The translations under genes and the position numbers were made by a program. From NCBI RefSeq assembly GCF_042432495.1, contig NZ_JBHLXC010000001.1, positions 248,001-312,000 of the forward strand: a stretch of 64,000 nt of DNA, read 5' to 3'. Of this stretch, positions 8,347-15,909 are shown piece by piece; position 1 is the first letter of the stretch; each line of letters begins with the position of its first letter. A model generated the notes under the pieces. The model did no database searches and had not been told where the DNA came from. It was given only the letters and a program-made list of their open reading frames with translations. The DNA comes from Pseudochelatococcus lubricantis. GTDB lineage: Bacteria > Pseudomonadota > Alphaproteobacteria > Rhizobiales > Beijerinckiaceae.

Positions 8347-9140
8347 CGGCTTGCGCGCTCCTCCGTTCGGGCGAGTCCCAGCGAGGCCAGGGTCATGACA
8401 AGCAGCAGGACGAAATAGATCAGCACGATCACGCTGGTGATGCGGCCGCTGAGGTTGCGCTGGGCGTACATGTACATCTGCAGCGTCTCGAAATTGCCGC
8501 CCACCAGCATCTTCGCATAGACGAACTCGCTGAACAGGATGGCGAAGTTCAGCACGGCGGCGACCATGATGCCGGGCACGATCGACGGCAGGATCACCCG
8601 GCGCAGCAGCACCGCGTCGCTCGCGCCCACAAGCCGCCCGGCATCGAGCAGATCCACGATCGCAAGGCCGCGCAGGCTGTTCTTGATCGCGATGTAGAAC
8701 ATCGGGAAGCAGACCGGCACATAAACGAGCACAAGCACCAGCGGCGAGCCGTTGATCTGCAGCGGCGGGTGGGAGAAGACGCGCAGGTAGCCCACCACCA
8801 GCACGATCGCCGGCACCGCATAGGGCAGGATCACGAGCCGCGCCAGCCAGCGGTCAAGCGCTGGCCAGTAGATATGCGCGCACACGATCGCCGGCACGAT
8901 GAGCACCGTCGCCAGCGCCAGCGCCACCGCCGCCACCGCCAGCGAGCGGACCATGGCGGCGGTGAAGCGCGGGTCGGCGATCACGGTGAGGAAATAGTCG
9001 GCCGTCAGCGCGGACGGCAGCAGCGTGTCCGACCAGTCCGCGGCGAAGGCGTTGATGGCGGTGGCGGCGATGGGCAGCGCCATCAGCGTCGCCATGGCGA
9101 TCAGAAACGTCCGCGACAGCAGTCCGTTCGACGGGATCAT
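8343..9140 (-). CDS. ABC transporter permease (second permease of AfuB/PotC class)
   Basis: 265-residue inner-membrane permease with six hydrophobic segments and an EAA-type loop (DLLDAGRLVGASDAVLLRRVILP, about residues 160-182). The start and stop both overlap the neighbouring genes by 4 nt, so it is translationally coupled in the SBP-permease-permease-ATPase operon. It acts as half of the channel with the 9137-9964 product. Confidence 0.9.
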   Translation of the reverse strand: MIPSNGLLSRTFLIAMATLMALPIAATAINAFAADWSDTLLPSALTADYFLTVIADPRFTAAMVRSLAVAAVALALATVLIVPAIVCAHIYWPALDRWLARLVILPYAVPAIVLVVGYLRVFSHPPLQINGSPLVLVLVYVPVCFPMFYIAIKNSLRGLAIVDLLDAGRLVGASDAVLLRRVILPSIVPGIMVAAVLNFAILFSEFVYAKMLVGGNFETLQMYMYAQRNLSGRITSVIVLIYFVLLLVMTLASLGLARTEERASR

Positions 9141-9964
9141 GGTCGCCTCTCCCGCACGAGGAACTGGCTGGCGACGATGGGGACGAGCAGCACCACGAGC
9201 AGCACCAGCGCGATGGCGTTGGCGAGATTGGGATCGGAGAAGATGTCACCCGACACGAGATCGCTGATGGCGATGGTCACCACGTTGACGCTGGTGCCCG
9301 TCAGCGCGTAGGTCGTGGCGAACGTGCCCATCGCGTTGGCGAACAGCAGGATGGCGATCGCGACGATCTGGCGCGCGACGATGGGCAGGCCGACGCGCAG
9401 CCAGAAGCGGGCCGACGATACCCCCATCAGGGCTGCTGCTTCCTCGATCTCCGCCGGCACGGCATCGAACGCGGGCGTGAGCAGCAGCGTGGCGAGGGCG
9501 ATCTGGAAGTAGCAATAGGCGATCACCAGCCCGGCGAGGGAATAGACGTTGAAGCCGCCCGGCAGGCCGAGCTTGCCGACGAGGATGGTGAAAAACCCGT
9601 TCATGCCGAACAGGATGATGATCGCCATGGCAAGCGGCACGCCGGCGAAGTTGGCTCCCATGCTGCCGAAGGCGAGCGCGAACCGCCGCACGCCGCCGCC
9701 CCGCGCGCGCAGGGCGATGGCGAGCAGGATCCCGAGGGCGATGCCGATGCCCGTCGTCAGCACGGAAATCCAGAGGCTCGTGACGAAGGACTGCCGGTAA
9801 TAGGTGCTTTCCAGCACCGTGCGGTAGTTGGCGAGGGAAATTTCCCCCTGCGCATCGAAGCTGTCGATGACGATGCTGGTCAGCGGCCAGACGACGAGCA
9901 CCCCGAACACGACCAGCAGGGGCAGCGCGAGGAGGCGCATGCGCAGCGTATTGGCGTCGGTCAT
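9137..9964 (-). CDS. ABC transporter permease (first permease of AfuB/PotB class)
   Basis: 275-residue inner-membrane permease with six hydrophobic segments and the coupling loop EEAAALMGVSSARFWLRVGLP. The start at 9964 gives a normal short cytoplasmic N-terminus (MTDANTLRMR); an ATG at 10033 would add an arginine-rich tail unlike the family and is not favoured. The ribosome site before 9964 is weak. The gene is about 150 bp after the SBP gene and overlaps the next permease gene by 4 nt. Confidence 0.88.
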   Translation of the reverse strand: MTDANTLRMRLLALPLLVVFGVLVVWPLTSIVIDSFDAQGEISLANYRTVLESTYYRQSFVTSLWISVLTTGIGIALGILLAIALRARGGGVRRFALAFGSMGANFAGVPLAMAIIILFGMNGFFTILVGKLGLPGGFNVYSLAGLVIAYCYFQIALATLLLTPAFDAVPAEIEEAAALMGVSSARFWLRVGLPIVARQIVAIAILLFANAMGTFATTYALTGTSVNVVTIAISDLVSGDIFSDPNLANAIALVLLVVLLVPIVASQFLVRERRP

Positions 9965-10116
9965 GGCGCTGAAGGCCCGCCGCTGCCGCGCCGGATGCGC
10001 ACGAGCGCCCCGGCATGGCCGGGACGCTCGCACCTGTTGGCTTCACAGGAACCGCCGGGAACGGCGGGGATAGCCGGATGCATCATCCGCGCCTTTGCGA
10101 CTGAAGGGCCGTCCGC

Positions 10117-11166
10117 TCAGAGCTTGGGAGCGACCTGATCGCGCCACTTGGCGGCGATGGTCGGCGCGGACTTCGTCCATGCCTCGCTGTCGATGGGCTT
10201 GGCCTTCGCGTACTGCTCGGACGGCAGCAGGCGCGCCTTCGTCTCTTCCGGCAGCGTGATGTGATCGACGCGGATGGGACGGGCGTAGCCGTTGGCGAGG
10301 TTGACCTGGCCGGCGTCGCTCAGGATGTATTCGCGCGTCAGCTTGGCGGCGTTGGGGTTCTTGGCGTGCTTGTTGATGATCGTCGCGTAGCCGCTGGTGA
10401 TCGAACCGTCGGAGGGGATCAGGACCGTGAACTTGTCGCGGCCGACAACGTCGCGGTAGTTCAGCGCGTTGAAGTCCCACAGGGCGGCGACCTGAATCTC
10501 GCCCTTCTCCAGGCTCGCCGGGTTGGCGGCGTTGGCGACGAGGCGCTTCTGTTCGGCGAGCTTGGCGAAGAGGTCGATGCCCGGCTGCAGGTTGTTCTCA
10601 TCACCGCCCTGCGCCACGGCGGCGGCGAGCACGGCGGCGTTGTCCTGCGCGGCGGAACCCACCTGCGCGATGGAGAACTTGTAGTCGCCCTTAAGCAGAT
10701 CGGCCCACGACTTCGGCGGGTTCTTCACCTCGTTCGAGACGATGAACGCGATGGTGCCGGTGTAGGCGATGACCCAGTTGCCTTCGGCATCCTTCGCCCA
10801 GCCGGGGATCTGCTCCCACGTCGTGGGCTTGTAGGGCTGCGTCACGCCGCGCTTCACCGCGATGGGGCCGAATTCGAGGCCGACGTCGCCGATGTCCGCC
10901 GTGGCGTTGGCGCCCTCGTTGGCGAACTTGGCGATTTCCTCGCCGCTGCTCATGTCGGTGTCGGCGTGCTTGAGGCCGTACTTCTCCGTGAGCTGCGCCC
11001 AGGTGTCCTTCCAGTTCGCCCAGCCGTCCGGCATGCCGACGCTGTAGACCGCGCCTTCCTTGCGGGCGCCGGCTTCAAGCGTGGCGAGGTCCTGGGCCCG
11101 GGCGGGCGCGGCAACGAGCGCCGCAAGAGCGGCGACGGCAAACAGTGAAGCAGTGAATTTGCGCAT
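10117..11166 (-). CDS. ABC transporter periplasmic substrate-binding protein (family 1, AfuA/PhnS-like)
   Basis: 349-residue periplasmic binding protein. A clear Sec signal peptide ends at ARA-Q near residue 25. The mature part has the ferric iron/organophosphate SBP pattern (TLEAGARKEGAVYSVG at the start, GVTQPYKP in the middle). No tyrosine pair typical of iron-binding FbpA is obvious. The ATG at 11166 is chosen because GGAGAGG lies 6 nt upstream; 11208 is an in-frame but unsupported start. It is the first gene of its operon and has a PHO-box-like element about 50 bp upstream. I infer import of a phosphate ester released by the secreted hydrolases encoded nearby. 2-Aminoethylphosphonate is an alternative. 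Confidence 0.85.
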   Translation of the reverse strand: MRKFTASLFAVAALAALVAAPARAQDLATLEAGARKEGAVYSVGMPDGWANWKDTWAQLTEKYGLKHADTDMSSGEEIAKFANEGANATADIGDVGLEFGPIAVKRGVTQPYKPTTWEQIPGWAKDAEGNWVIAYTGTIAFIVSNEVKNPPKSWADLLKGDYKFSIAQVGSAAQDNAAVLAAAVAQGGDENNLQPGIDLFAKLAEQKRLVANAANPASLEKGEIQVAALWDFNALNYRDVVGRDKFTVLIPSDGSITSGYATIINKHAKNPNAAKLTREYILSDAGQVNLANGYARPIRVDHITLPEETKARLLPSEQYAKAKPIDSEAWTKSAPTIAAKWRDQVAPKL

Positions 11167-11214
11167 GGCGCCTCTCCAGAGAGAAAAATGTCCGCGTTTG
11201 TCTGCCACCGCGCA

Positions 11215-11232
11215 ATGACGCCGGTGTGACAG
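11215..11232 (-). promoter_or_regulatory. Degenerate PHO-box-like direct repeat
   Basis: On the minus strand it reads CTGTCAC-ACCG-GCGTCAT, two heptamers with an 11-bp period as in PhoB sites (CTGTCAT-N4-CTGTCAT); they match at 6/7 and 5/7. It is 49 bp upstream of the SBP start. This is a weak site on its own, but it is supported by the stronger match upstream of the phytase-like gene. Confidence 0.4.
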
Positions 11233-11261
11233 GTGCGCGGCGCCGGAGAGGCCGCAATGGA

Positions 11262-11291
11262 TACGGCCGGCGGAGCGATCCGCCGGCCGTA
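11262..11291 (-). terminator. Strong GC hairpin downstream of phytase-like gene
   Basis: Perfect 13-bp arms TACGGCCGGCGGA / TCCGCCGGCCGTA around a GCGA loop, about 24 nt past the stop of the phytase-like gene. There is no T tract, so it may act as an mRNA 3' end stabiliser or a Rho-assisted terminator. Confidence 0.55.
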
Positions 11292-11314
11292 CCGGATTCG
11301 ATGGCGTGTCGCCG

Positions 11315-13531
11315 TCAGTCGAGCTTGATCTTGCCGAGGTTGATGAACTGCGTCTCGCCGGAGGAACCGTCCACGCCGTCGTTGTCGGTGATGATGAAGC
11401 TCACGCCGTCCTTGTCCACGGCGAAGCTCTCGACCTTCTCAAGCACCGTGCCGTTCGCGGCCTTGAGGTCGGGCAGCACGTCGCGCGCCAGCGTCTTCTT
11501 CACCACGGCGATCTCCTTCGCGCCGATGGCCGCCGGCTTCAGGCCCGCGATCGAGAAGCGGTAGAGCTTCTTGATAGCGGCGGCGTCGCCCACCTGGTTG
11601 TCGCGCTCGATGACCACGAAGTTGTCGTTGCCGACGTAGGTGATTTCCGACAGGCCGACCCAGCCCTTCTCGGACTTGTCCAGCGGATAGTGGAGTTCGC
11701 CCCACGTCTTCGCAGCCGGGTTGTAGGCGAGGATCTTGACGTGGCCCTTCGGGTCGTCCTTCCACTCGCGCTGCACGGCGATCCACAACGTCTCGCTGTC
11801 GCCCTCGCCGGCCACCGCGATGCCCTCGAAGCCGTAGCGCGTGGCCTGCTTCTTCAGCTCTTCCGGCAGCTCGACGACTTCCTGCACCTCGCCCTTGTCG
11901 TCGACGCGGACGATCTGCGACTGGGTCGGGTTCTTCTCGCGCTCCGGATTGCCCTCCGACGCCAGCCAGAAGCCGCCGGCGGGACGGACGGCGATGCCTT
12001 CCAGGTCGAGATTGGCGACGGGCTTGCCGTCCTTCGTCACGACGCGCTTCTCGACGATGCGGGCAGGCTTCTGCGCCGCGTCGACGACATAGATGGCGCC
12101 CTGCGAATAGAAGCTGTCGCTGACGACATAGAGGCGGCCGGGGACGGACGGATCGGCGGCTGCGCCGGAGAGCGCGCCCCAGCCGATCGGCAGGCCCTTG
12201 CCGTCATTGCCGGAAACGATGGTCGGATAAACGGCCGGCGCCTGCGCGCGCTTGAAGATCGCGACGGTGGTGCCCTGTCCGCCGTCCTTGCGCAGGTCGG
12301 TCTCGTTGGCGGTCACGAAGAGATCGCGCTGCGGAATGACCAGCAGGCCCTCGGGTCCGATGCCGCCAGCCGGCAGGAGCTGCAGGAACGTGGGCTCCTT
12401 GCCCGCGCCCTCGTCCTTGTAGACGCCGACGACGGAGCCGCGCTCGGAACCGACGAAGAAGAGGTTGTCGTCGCCGTACTTGCCGAACGCGATGCCTTCG
12501 GGCTCGACGCCCTTCTTGTTGCGCTTGTCGGGATAGTGGCCGGCGCGCAGCACTTCATGCTCGAACGAGGCCTTGCTCTCGAACTCGACGGTGCCGTTCT
12601 TGTTGAAGATCGTGAAGCCGCGCGCGCCGCCCTTGTAGTCGCCCTCGTTGGCGATGACGAAGCGGTCGTCGTCCAGCCAGCGCACGGCGTCCGGTTCGCG
12701 CAGGGCGTTCTCGATCGTGTCGGTGGGGCTGATGACGCCGTCCTTCTTCGTGTCGACGTTCTCAAGCGTCACGGCGCCGGCGGGGAAGTGCGAGACGACC
12801 TTGCCTTCCTTCGCGTCGACGATGACGAGGTGGTTGTTCTCCTGCAGCGTGACGACGACCTCGTCCTTGCCGTTGAAGTCGACGAACTCGGGCTCGGGAT
12901 CTTCCGGAGCGTAGGAGGCGAGGCCCGTCACTTCGACGCGGCGAACGGCGGCGCAGTCCACGTCGCCATCGGCACCCACGGCGGCGAGCGAGACGAAGCC
13001 GGCGGGAAGCTGCGGCAGCGCGCCCTCGTTGTGTTCCTCGTTGCGCTCATTCTCGATGGCGATGGCGACGGTCTTCTTGTCGCGGCTCAGCGCGACCGAG
13101 TCCGGCTGACCGCCCAGCTCGCACTTCTTTTCGAGGGTCTTCTTCGTCAGATCGACCACGCCGAGGAAGCCCGACGGCTCGGTGTAGCTCTTCGAGGTGT
13201 TGACGCCGACGAGCGCCTTGTTGCCCACGACGACGACCGAGGTGGGCTCGCCTTCGACGGCGACCGCGCCGCCGGCCTTGGGCGCGGCGGGATCGGTGAT
13301 GTCGACGAGGCCGACGCGGTTGCCGGGCGAATCGGTGTAGACGAGCAGCGTGCCGTCAGCGTTGGCCGCGATGATCTCGGACACCGTCGGCTTGGCCGGA
13401 TCGGCGCCTTCCGGCAGGTTGCGAATGACCGGGAAAACCGAAATCCGGTTAAAGTTCAGGGGCTCGGCCGCCATCAGGGCGGTGCCGGACAGCAGGCTGG
13501 CGCCGATAGCCAGCAGGATCGACCTCTTCAT
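11315..13531 (-). CDS. Phytase-like esterase (PF13449-type), periplasmic or exported
   Basis: 738-residue exported protein. A Sec signal peptide (MKRSILLAIGASLLSGTALMAA) is followed by a beta-propeller-like protein of repeated blades; the C-terminal half matches the esterase-like activity of phytase domain (PAGGIGPEGLLVIP, EGIAVRPAGGFWLASEGNP, GYDFEGIA-type repeats). Members are proposed to hydrolyse phosphate esters such as phytate; biochemical support for the family is thin. The ATG at 13531 is preferred over 13570 because it directly starts the signal peptide and has GGGAGA upstream. A PHO-box-like array about 70 bp upstream suggests induction under phosphate starvation. Confidence 0.85.
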   Translation of the reverse strand: MKRSILLAIGASLLSGTALMAAEPLNFNRISVFPVIRNLPEGADPAKPTVSEIIAANADGTLLVYTDSPGNRVGLVDITDPAAPKAGGAVAVEGEPTSVVVVGNKALVGVNTSKSYTEPSGFLGVVDLTKKTLEKKCELGGQPDSVALSRDKKTVAIAIENERNEEHNEGALPQLPAGFVSLAAVGADGDVDCAAVRRVEVTGLASYAPEDPEPEFVDFNGKDEVVVTLQENNHLVIVDAKEGKVVSHFPAGAVTLENVDTKKDGVISPTDTIENALREPDAVRWLDDDRFVIANEGDYKGGARGFTIFNKNGTVEFESKASFEHEVLRAGHYPDKRNKKGVEPEGIAFGKYGDDNLFFVGSERGSVVGVYKDEGAGKEPTFLQLLPAGGIGPEGLLVIPQRDLFVTANETDLRKDGGQGTTVAIFKRAQAPAVYPTIVSGNDGKGLPIGWGALSGAAADPSVPGRLYVVSDSFYSQGAIYVVDAAQKPARIVEKRVVTKDGKPVANLDLEGIAVRPAGGFWLASEGNPEREKNPTQSQIVRVDDKGEVQEVVELPEELKKQATRYGFEGIAVAGEGDSETLWIAVQREWKDDPKGHVKILAYNPAAKTWGELHYPLDKSEKGWVGLSEITYVGNDNFVVIERDNQVGDAAAIKKLYRFSIAGLKPAAIGAKEIAVVKKTLARDVLPDLKAANGTVLEKVESFAVDKDGVSFIITDNDGVDGSSGETQFINLGKIKLD

Positions 13532-13598
13532 CTCGTTTTTTCTCCCTAGCCCGCGCGCGGGGCACAGCAATAGCAGTGCCGTATGTCATGGGTTGACG

Positions 13599-13672
13599 AT
13601 GACATGGGCATGACATTTGGGGCATGACATTCGGGGCATGTCGTTCCGGGTATGACGCTCCGGGTATGACAC
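13599..13672 (-). promoter_or_regulatory. PHO-box-like heptamer array upstream of phytase-like gene
   Basis: The heptamer ATGACAT occurs twice with 4 nt between (13599-13605, 13610-13616). Read on the minus strand this is ATGTCAT-N4-ATGTCAT, the exact spacing of a PHO box with one mismatch per half. Further ATGACAT or ATGACR copies continue at 14-bp intervals (13624, 13638, 13652, 13666), separated by GGGGC/CGGGT-like heptamers. The array covers the promoter region of the phytase-like gene and is the best evidence for PhoB control of this block. Confidence 0.65.
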
Positions 13673-13704
13673 GCCCTCTGCCGGGCCGGGCGATCCGTTT
13701 TCCC

Positions 13705-14883
13705 CTATTCCGCGGCAGTGCCGGCGGCGTGGCGCGCGAAGGCGGCGCGGCCGAGATTGGTGCGGATGAGGTTGTTCTGCGGTGCGTGGGCCTTGCCGCC
13801 CAGCGCGTCGCGGTGGTGGCGCTCCAGCGGGTTGTCCCGGTTGATGCCGGGATTGCCGCCGAGATCGAGGGCGATCAGCGTCGCGGCCTGCGCGTTCTCG
13901 ATCACCGCGTGCTTGACGATGACGGCGTCGGCACCGAACGGCCGGCCGAGATCGTAGTCCTCGGCGAGGCCGCGCAGCAGGCGGCGGTTGATGCCGAGCA
14001 GCACCTCGATCTGGCCGACGCCGTCATGAAAGCGGGGCAGGGAGGAGAGCGGCGCGCCGAGGCTGCCGGGCGTGCGGCTGGCCGCGAAGTTCACCAGCCA
14101 GTCGCGGGCGGCGTGCGCCGCGCCGTCATAGACGGCGGGCACAAGGCCGAAATACCAGGCGCTCTCGCGTTCGTCGCGCCGGATGCCCGCCGAGGCCGGT
14201 GCGAGGTCGATCGTGTCCTCGTAAGGGATCGCGACGTTCTCCAGGACGATGTCGTCGCTGCGGGTGGCGCGCATGCCGACGGCGTTCCACGTGCGCTCGA
14301 CCCGCAGGCCGGGTGCGTCCGTCGGCACCAGAAACGAGCCGAGCCGGGGCTCGGTCTCGTCCGTGACGGCGAGCACGAGCGCCCATTTCAGCAGCGGAAT
14401 GCCTGTTGTGTAGATCTTGCGCCCGCTGATGAGCCACGTCCCGCCGTCTCGCCGCGCAACGGTTTGGGGCAGCGTCCCGTGCGAGGGCGAGCCGACGGCG
14501 GGCTCCACCTGCGCCGCGTTGAGCAGTGCCACGCCTTCGCGGTTGGCCCGCGTCACGCGCTCCACGAGATGCGCGGGCCATTTGCCGGAATGGCTGGCGC
14601 TGTATTGGTTGTTCAGATGCATCGCGTAGACGAGGGCGGTCGACGGATCGCCGTGGGCGACGGCGGAAACGGCGGCCAGCGCGTCGCGCAGCCCGCCCCC
14701 GAGGCCGCCGTGCTCGCGTGCGGTGGTGAGGCCGAGAAGGCCTGCCTCATGCAGCGCCTCGAAATTGGCGACGGGAAACTCCCCCGTTTCATCATAGCGG
14801 GCGGCCCGCGCCGCGAACTCCCGGCCAAGGTCGCGGGCGCGGGCCAGCGTGGCGGCTAAATCCGTATCGGGCAGAGCGGTCAT
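13705..14883 (-). CDS. Acyl-CoA dehydrogenase-fold flavoprotein, probable sulfur-acquisition oxidoreductase
   Basis: 392-residue protein with the acyl-CoA dehydrogenase fold: an N-terminal helical domain (FEALHEAGLLGLTTAREHGGLGGG), a middle beta domain (ISGRKIYTTGIPLLKWALVLA) and a C-terminal helical domain. The middle and context fit the DszC/SfnB group of FMNH2-using monooxygenases better than true beta-oxidation enzymes; no CoA-pathway genes are nearby. It is one of four such paralogues in the window. It starts 3 nt after the stop of the amidohydrolase gene upstream, and both lie downstream of a Dpp-type SBP gene on the same strand. The substrate is unknown. Confidence 0.82.
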   Translation of the reverse strand: MTALPDTDLAATLARARDLGREFAARAARYDETGEFPVANFEALHEAGLLGLTTAREHGGLGGGLRDALAAVSAVAHGDPSTALVYAMHLNNQYSASHSGKWPAHLVERVTRANREGVALLNAAQVEPAVGSPSHGTLPQTVARRDGGTWLISGRKIYTTGIPLLKWALVLAVTDETEPRLGSFLVPTDAPGLRVERTWNAVGMRATRSDDIVLENVAIPYEDTIDLAPASAGIRRDERESAWYFGLVPAVYDGAAHAARDWLVNFAASRTPGSLGAPLSSLPRFHDGVGQIEVLLGINRRLLRGLAEDYDLGRPFGADAVIVKHAVIENAQAATLIALDLGGNPGINRDNPLERHHRDALGGKAHAPQNNLIRTNLGRAAFARHAAGTAAE

Positions 14884-14885
14884 CG

Positions 14886-15839
14886 TCAGGCTGCTCCCGT
14901 CTGCCCCGGGACGCGGCTTCCGAGAATGCGGCGCGCGTTGAGACCGGCGACGAGCTGCCGTTCATGCGCGTCGAGCCCGGCGCGGATCAGGTTGTCCCGC
15001 AGGCTCGCCTGCGCGAGTGCGGGCAGAATCGGCCAATCGGTGCCGGCGAGGACGCGCTCGACGCCGAAGAAGGAGGTGAGGATGCGCACGATTGCCGGGT
15101 CATCGCCCATGGTGTCGAAATAGATGTTGGGGCGCTCGCCGGCGTCGCGTGCCTCCCGTCCGTAGCGACCGCCGCGCGATGCCTGCACGATGGCGCCGAG
15201 CCCCAGCGTCGCGAAAACGAAGTTGATGTCGGGGAAGGCGTCGAGGATGTCCGATTCCAGCAGGGACAGGAAAGCAACGCCGTTCATGAGGCCGCGGCCG
15301 AGCGAATTGCCCGCCTTGCCCGCGCCGGCGATCAGGAGATCGGCCTGCGGCGCGTTGATGGGATGGACGAAAACCGGCGCCCGGTAGCGGTTCGCCACCT
15401 CAAGCGTGGGACGGACGGCGGGATCGGCGAGGAAGCGTCCGTGCCGGGAGGAGTCGATGACCAGCCCCGCGAGGCCGAGCGTGCCGAGCGCCCGCTCGGC
15501 TTCCCGCGCAGCCGCCTCGCCGGAGAACGGGTCGACCACGCCGAGGGCCGCAAGCCGTCCGGGATGGGCGGCGACGAGGCCGGCGAGCCAGTCGTTGACC
15601 CCGGCGATCGTGCTTTCGTCGGTGGGACCCTCCACCCCGAACAGGCTTTCGACGGTCGTGCTGACGACGGCAAGCGACACACCCGCGGCCGCGAAGGCGT
15701 CAAGCAGCGCGGCGGGATCGACGATCTGGCGCAGGATGTCGTCGCCGAGGCCGAAATTCACCCGCCGCGCGCCGCCAGCGCCCCGGTCGGCCGGCCACAG
15801 GTGGGTGTGGATGTCCACGATATCGAGATGTTCCGTCAT
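14886..15839 (-). CDS. Amidohydrolase family 2 (metal-dependent hydrolase)
   Basis: 317-residue TIM-barrel hydrolase of the ACMSD/amidohydrolase-2 family. The metal-binding IHTHLW motif is at residues 10-15, VFVHPIN carries a further histidine, and AGTDWP near residue 265 supplies the catalytic aspartate. It lies between the Dpp-type SBP gene and an acyl-CoA dehydrogenase-fold gene, all leftward and closely spaced. In this sulfur-scavenging context it may hydrolyse or decarboxylate an oxidised organosulfur intermediate; this is inference. A second, more divergent member is encoded at 32932-33792. Confidence 0.85.
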   Translation of the reverse strand: MTEHLDIVDIHTHLWPADRGAGGARRVNFGLGDDILRQIVDPAALLDAFAAAGVSLAVVSTTVESLFGVEGPTDESTIAGVNDWLAGLVAAHPGRLAALGVVDPFSGEAAAREAERALGTLGLAGLVIDSSRHGRFLADPAVRPTLEVANRYRAPVFVHPINAPQADLLIAGAGKAGNSLGRGLMNGVAFLSLLESDILDAFPDINFVFATLGLGAIVQASRGGRYGREARDAGERPNIYFDTMGDDPAIVRILTSFFGVERVLAGTDWPILPALAQASLRDNLIRAGLDAHERQLVAGLNARRILGSRVPGQTGAA

Positions 15840-15909
15840 TGCGATCGCCCGTCGTTGGGGGAGAGGTTTTTCAGGAAAGCAGCGGGCATCCGCGCCCGCC
15901 GCGTCCGCG

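Noticed and set aside
7309..11166. Firm annotation as ferric iron importer
   Set aside because: The class also imports phosphonates and hexose phosphates, no iron-site tyrosine pair is evident, and the neighbours are phosphate-ester genes.
11306..13549. A 747-codon plus-strand frame opposite the phytase-like gene
   Set aside because: Low-complexity antisense shadow; the minus strand carries a signal peptide and conserved domain.
13705..14883. Fatty-acid beta-oxidation acyl-CoA dehydrogenase
   Set aside because: No other beta-oxidation or CoA genes nearby, and three related proteins in the window belong to sulfur-acquisition oxidoreductases.
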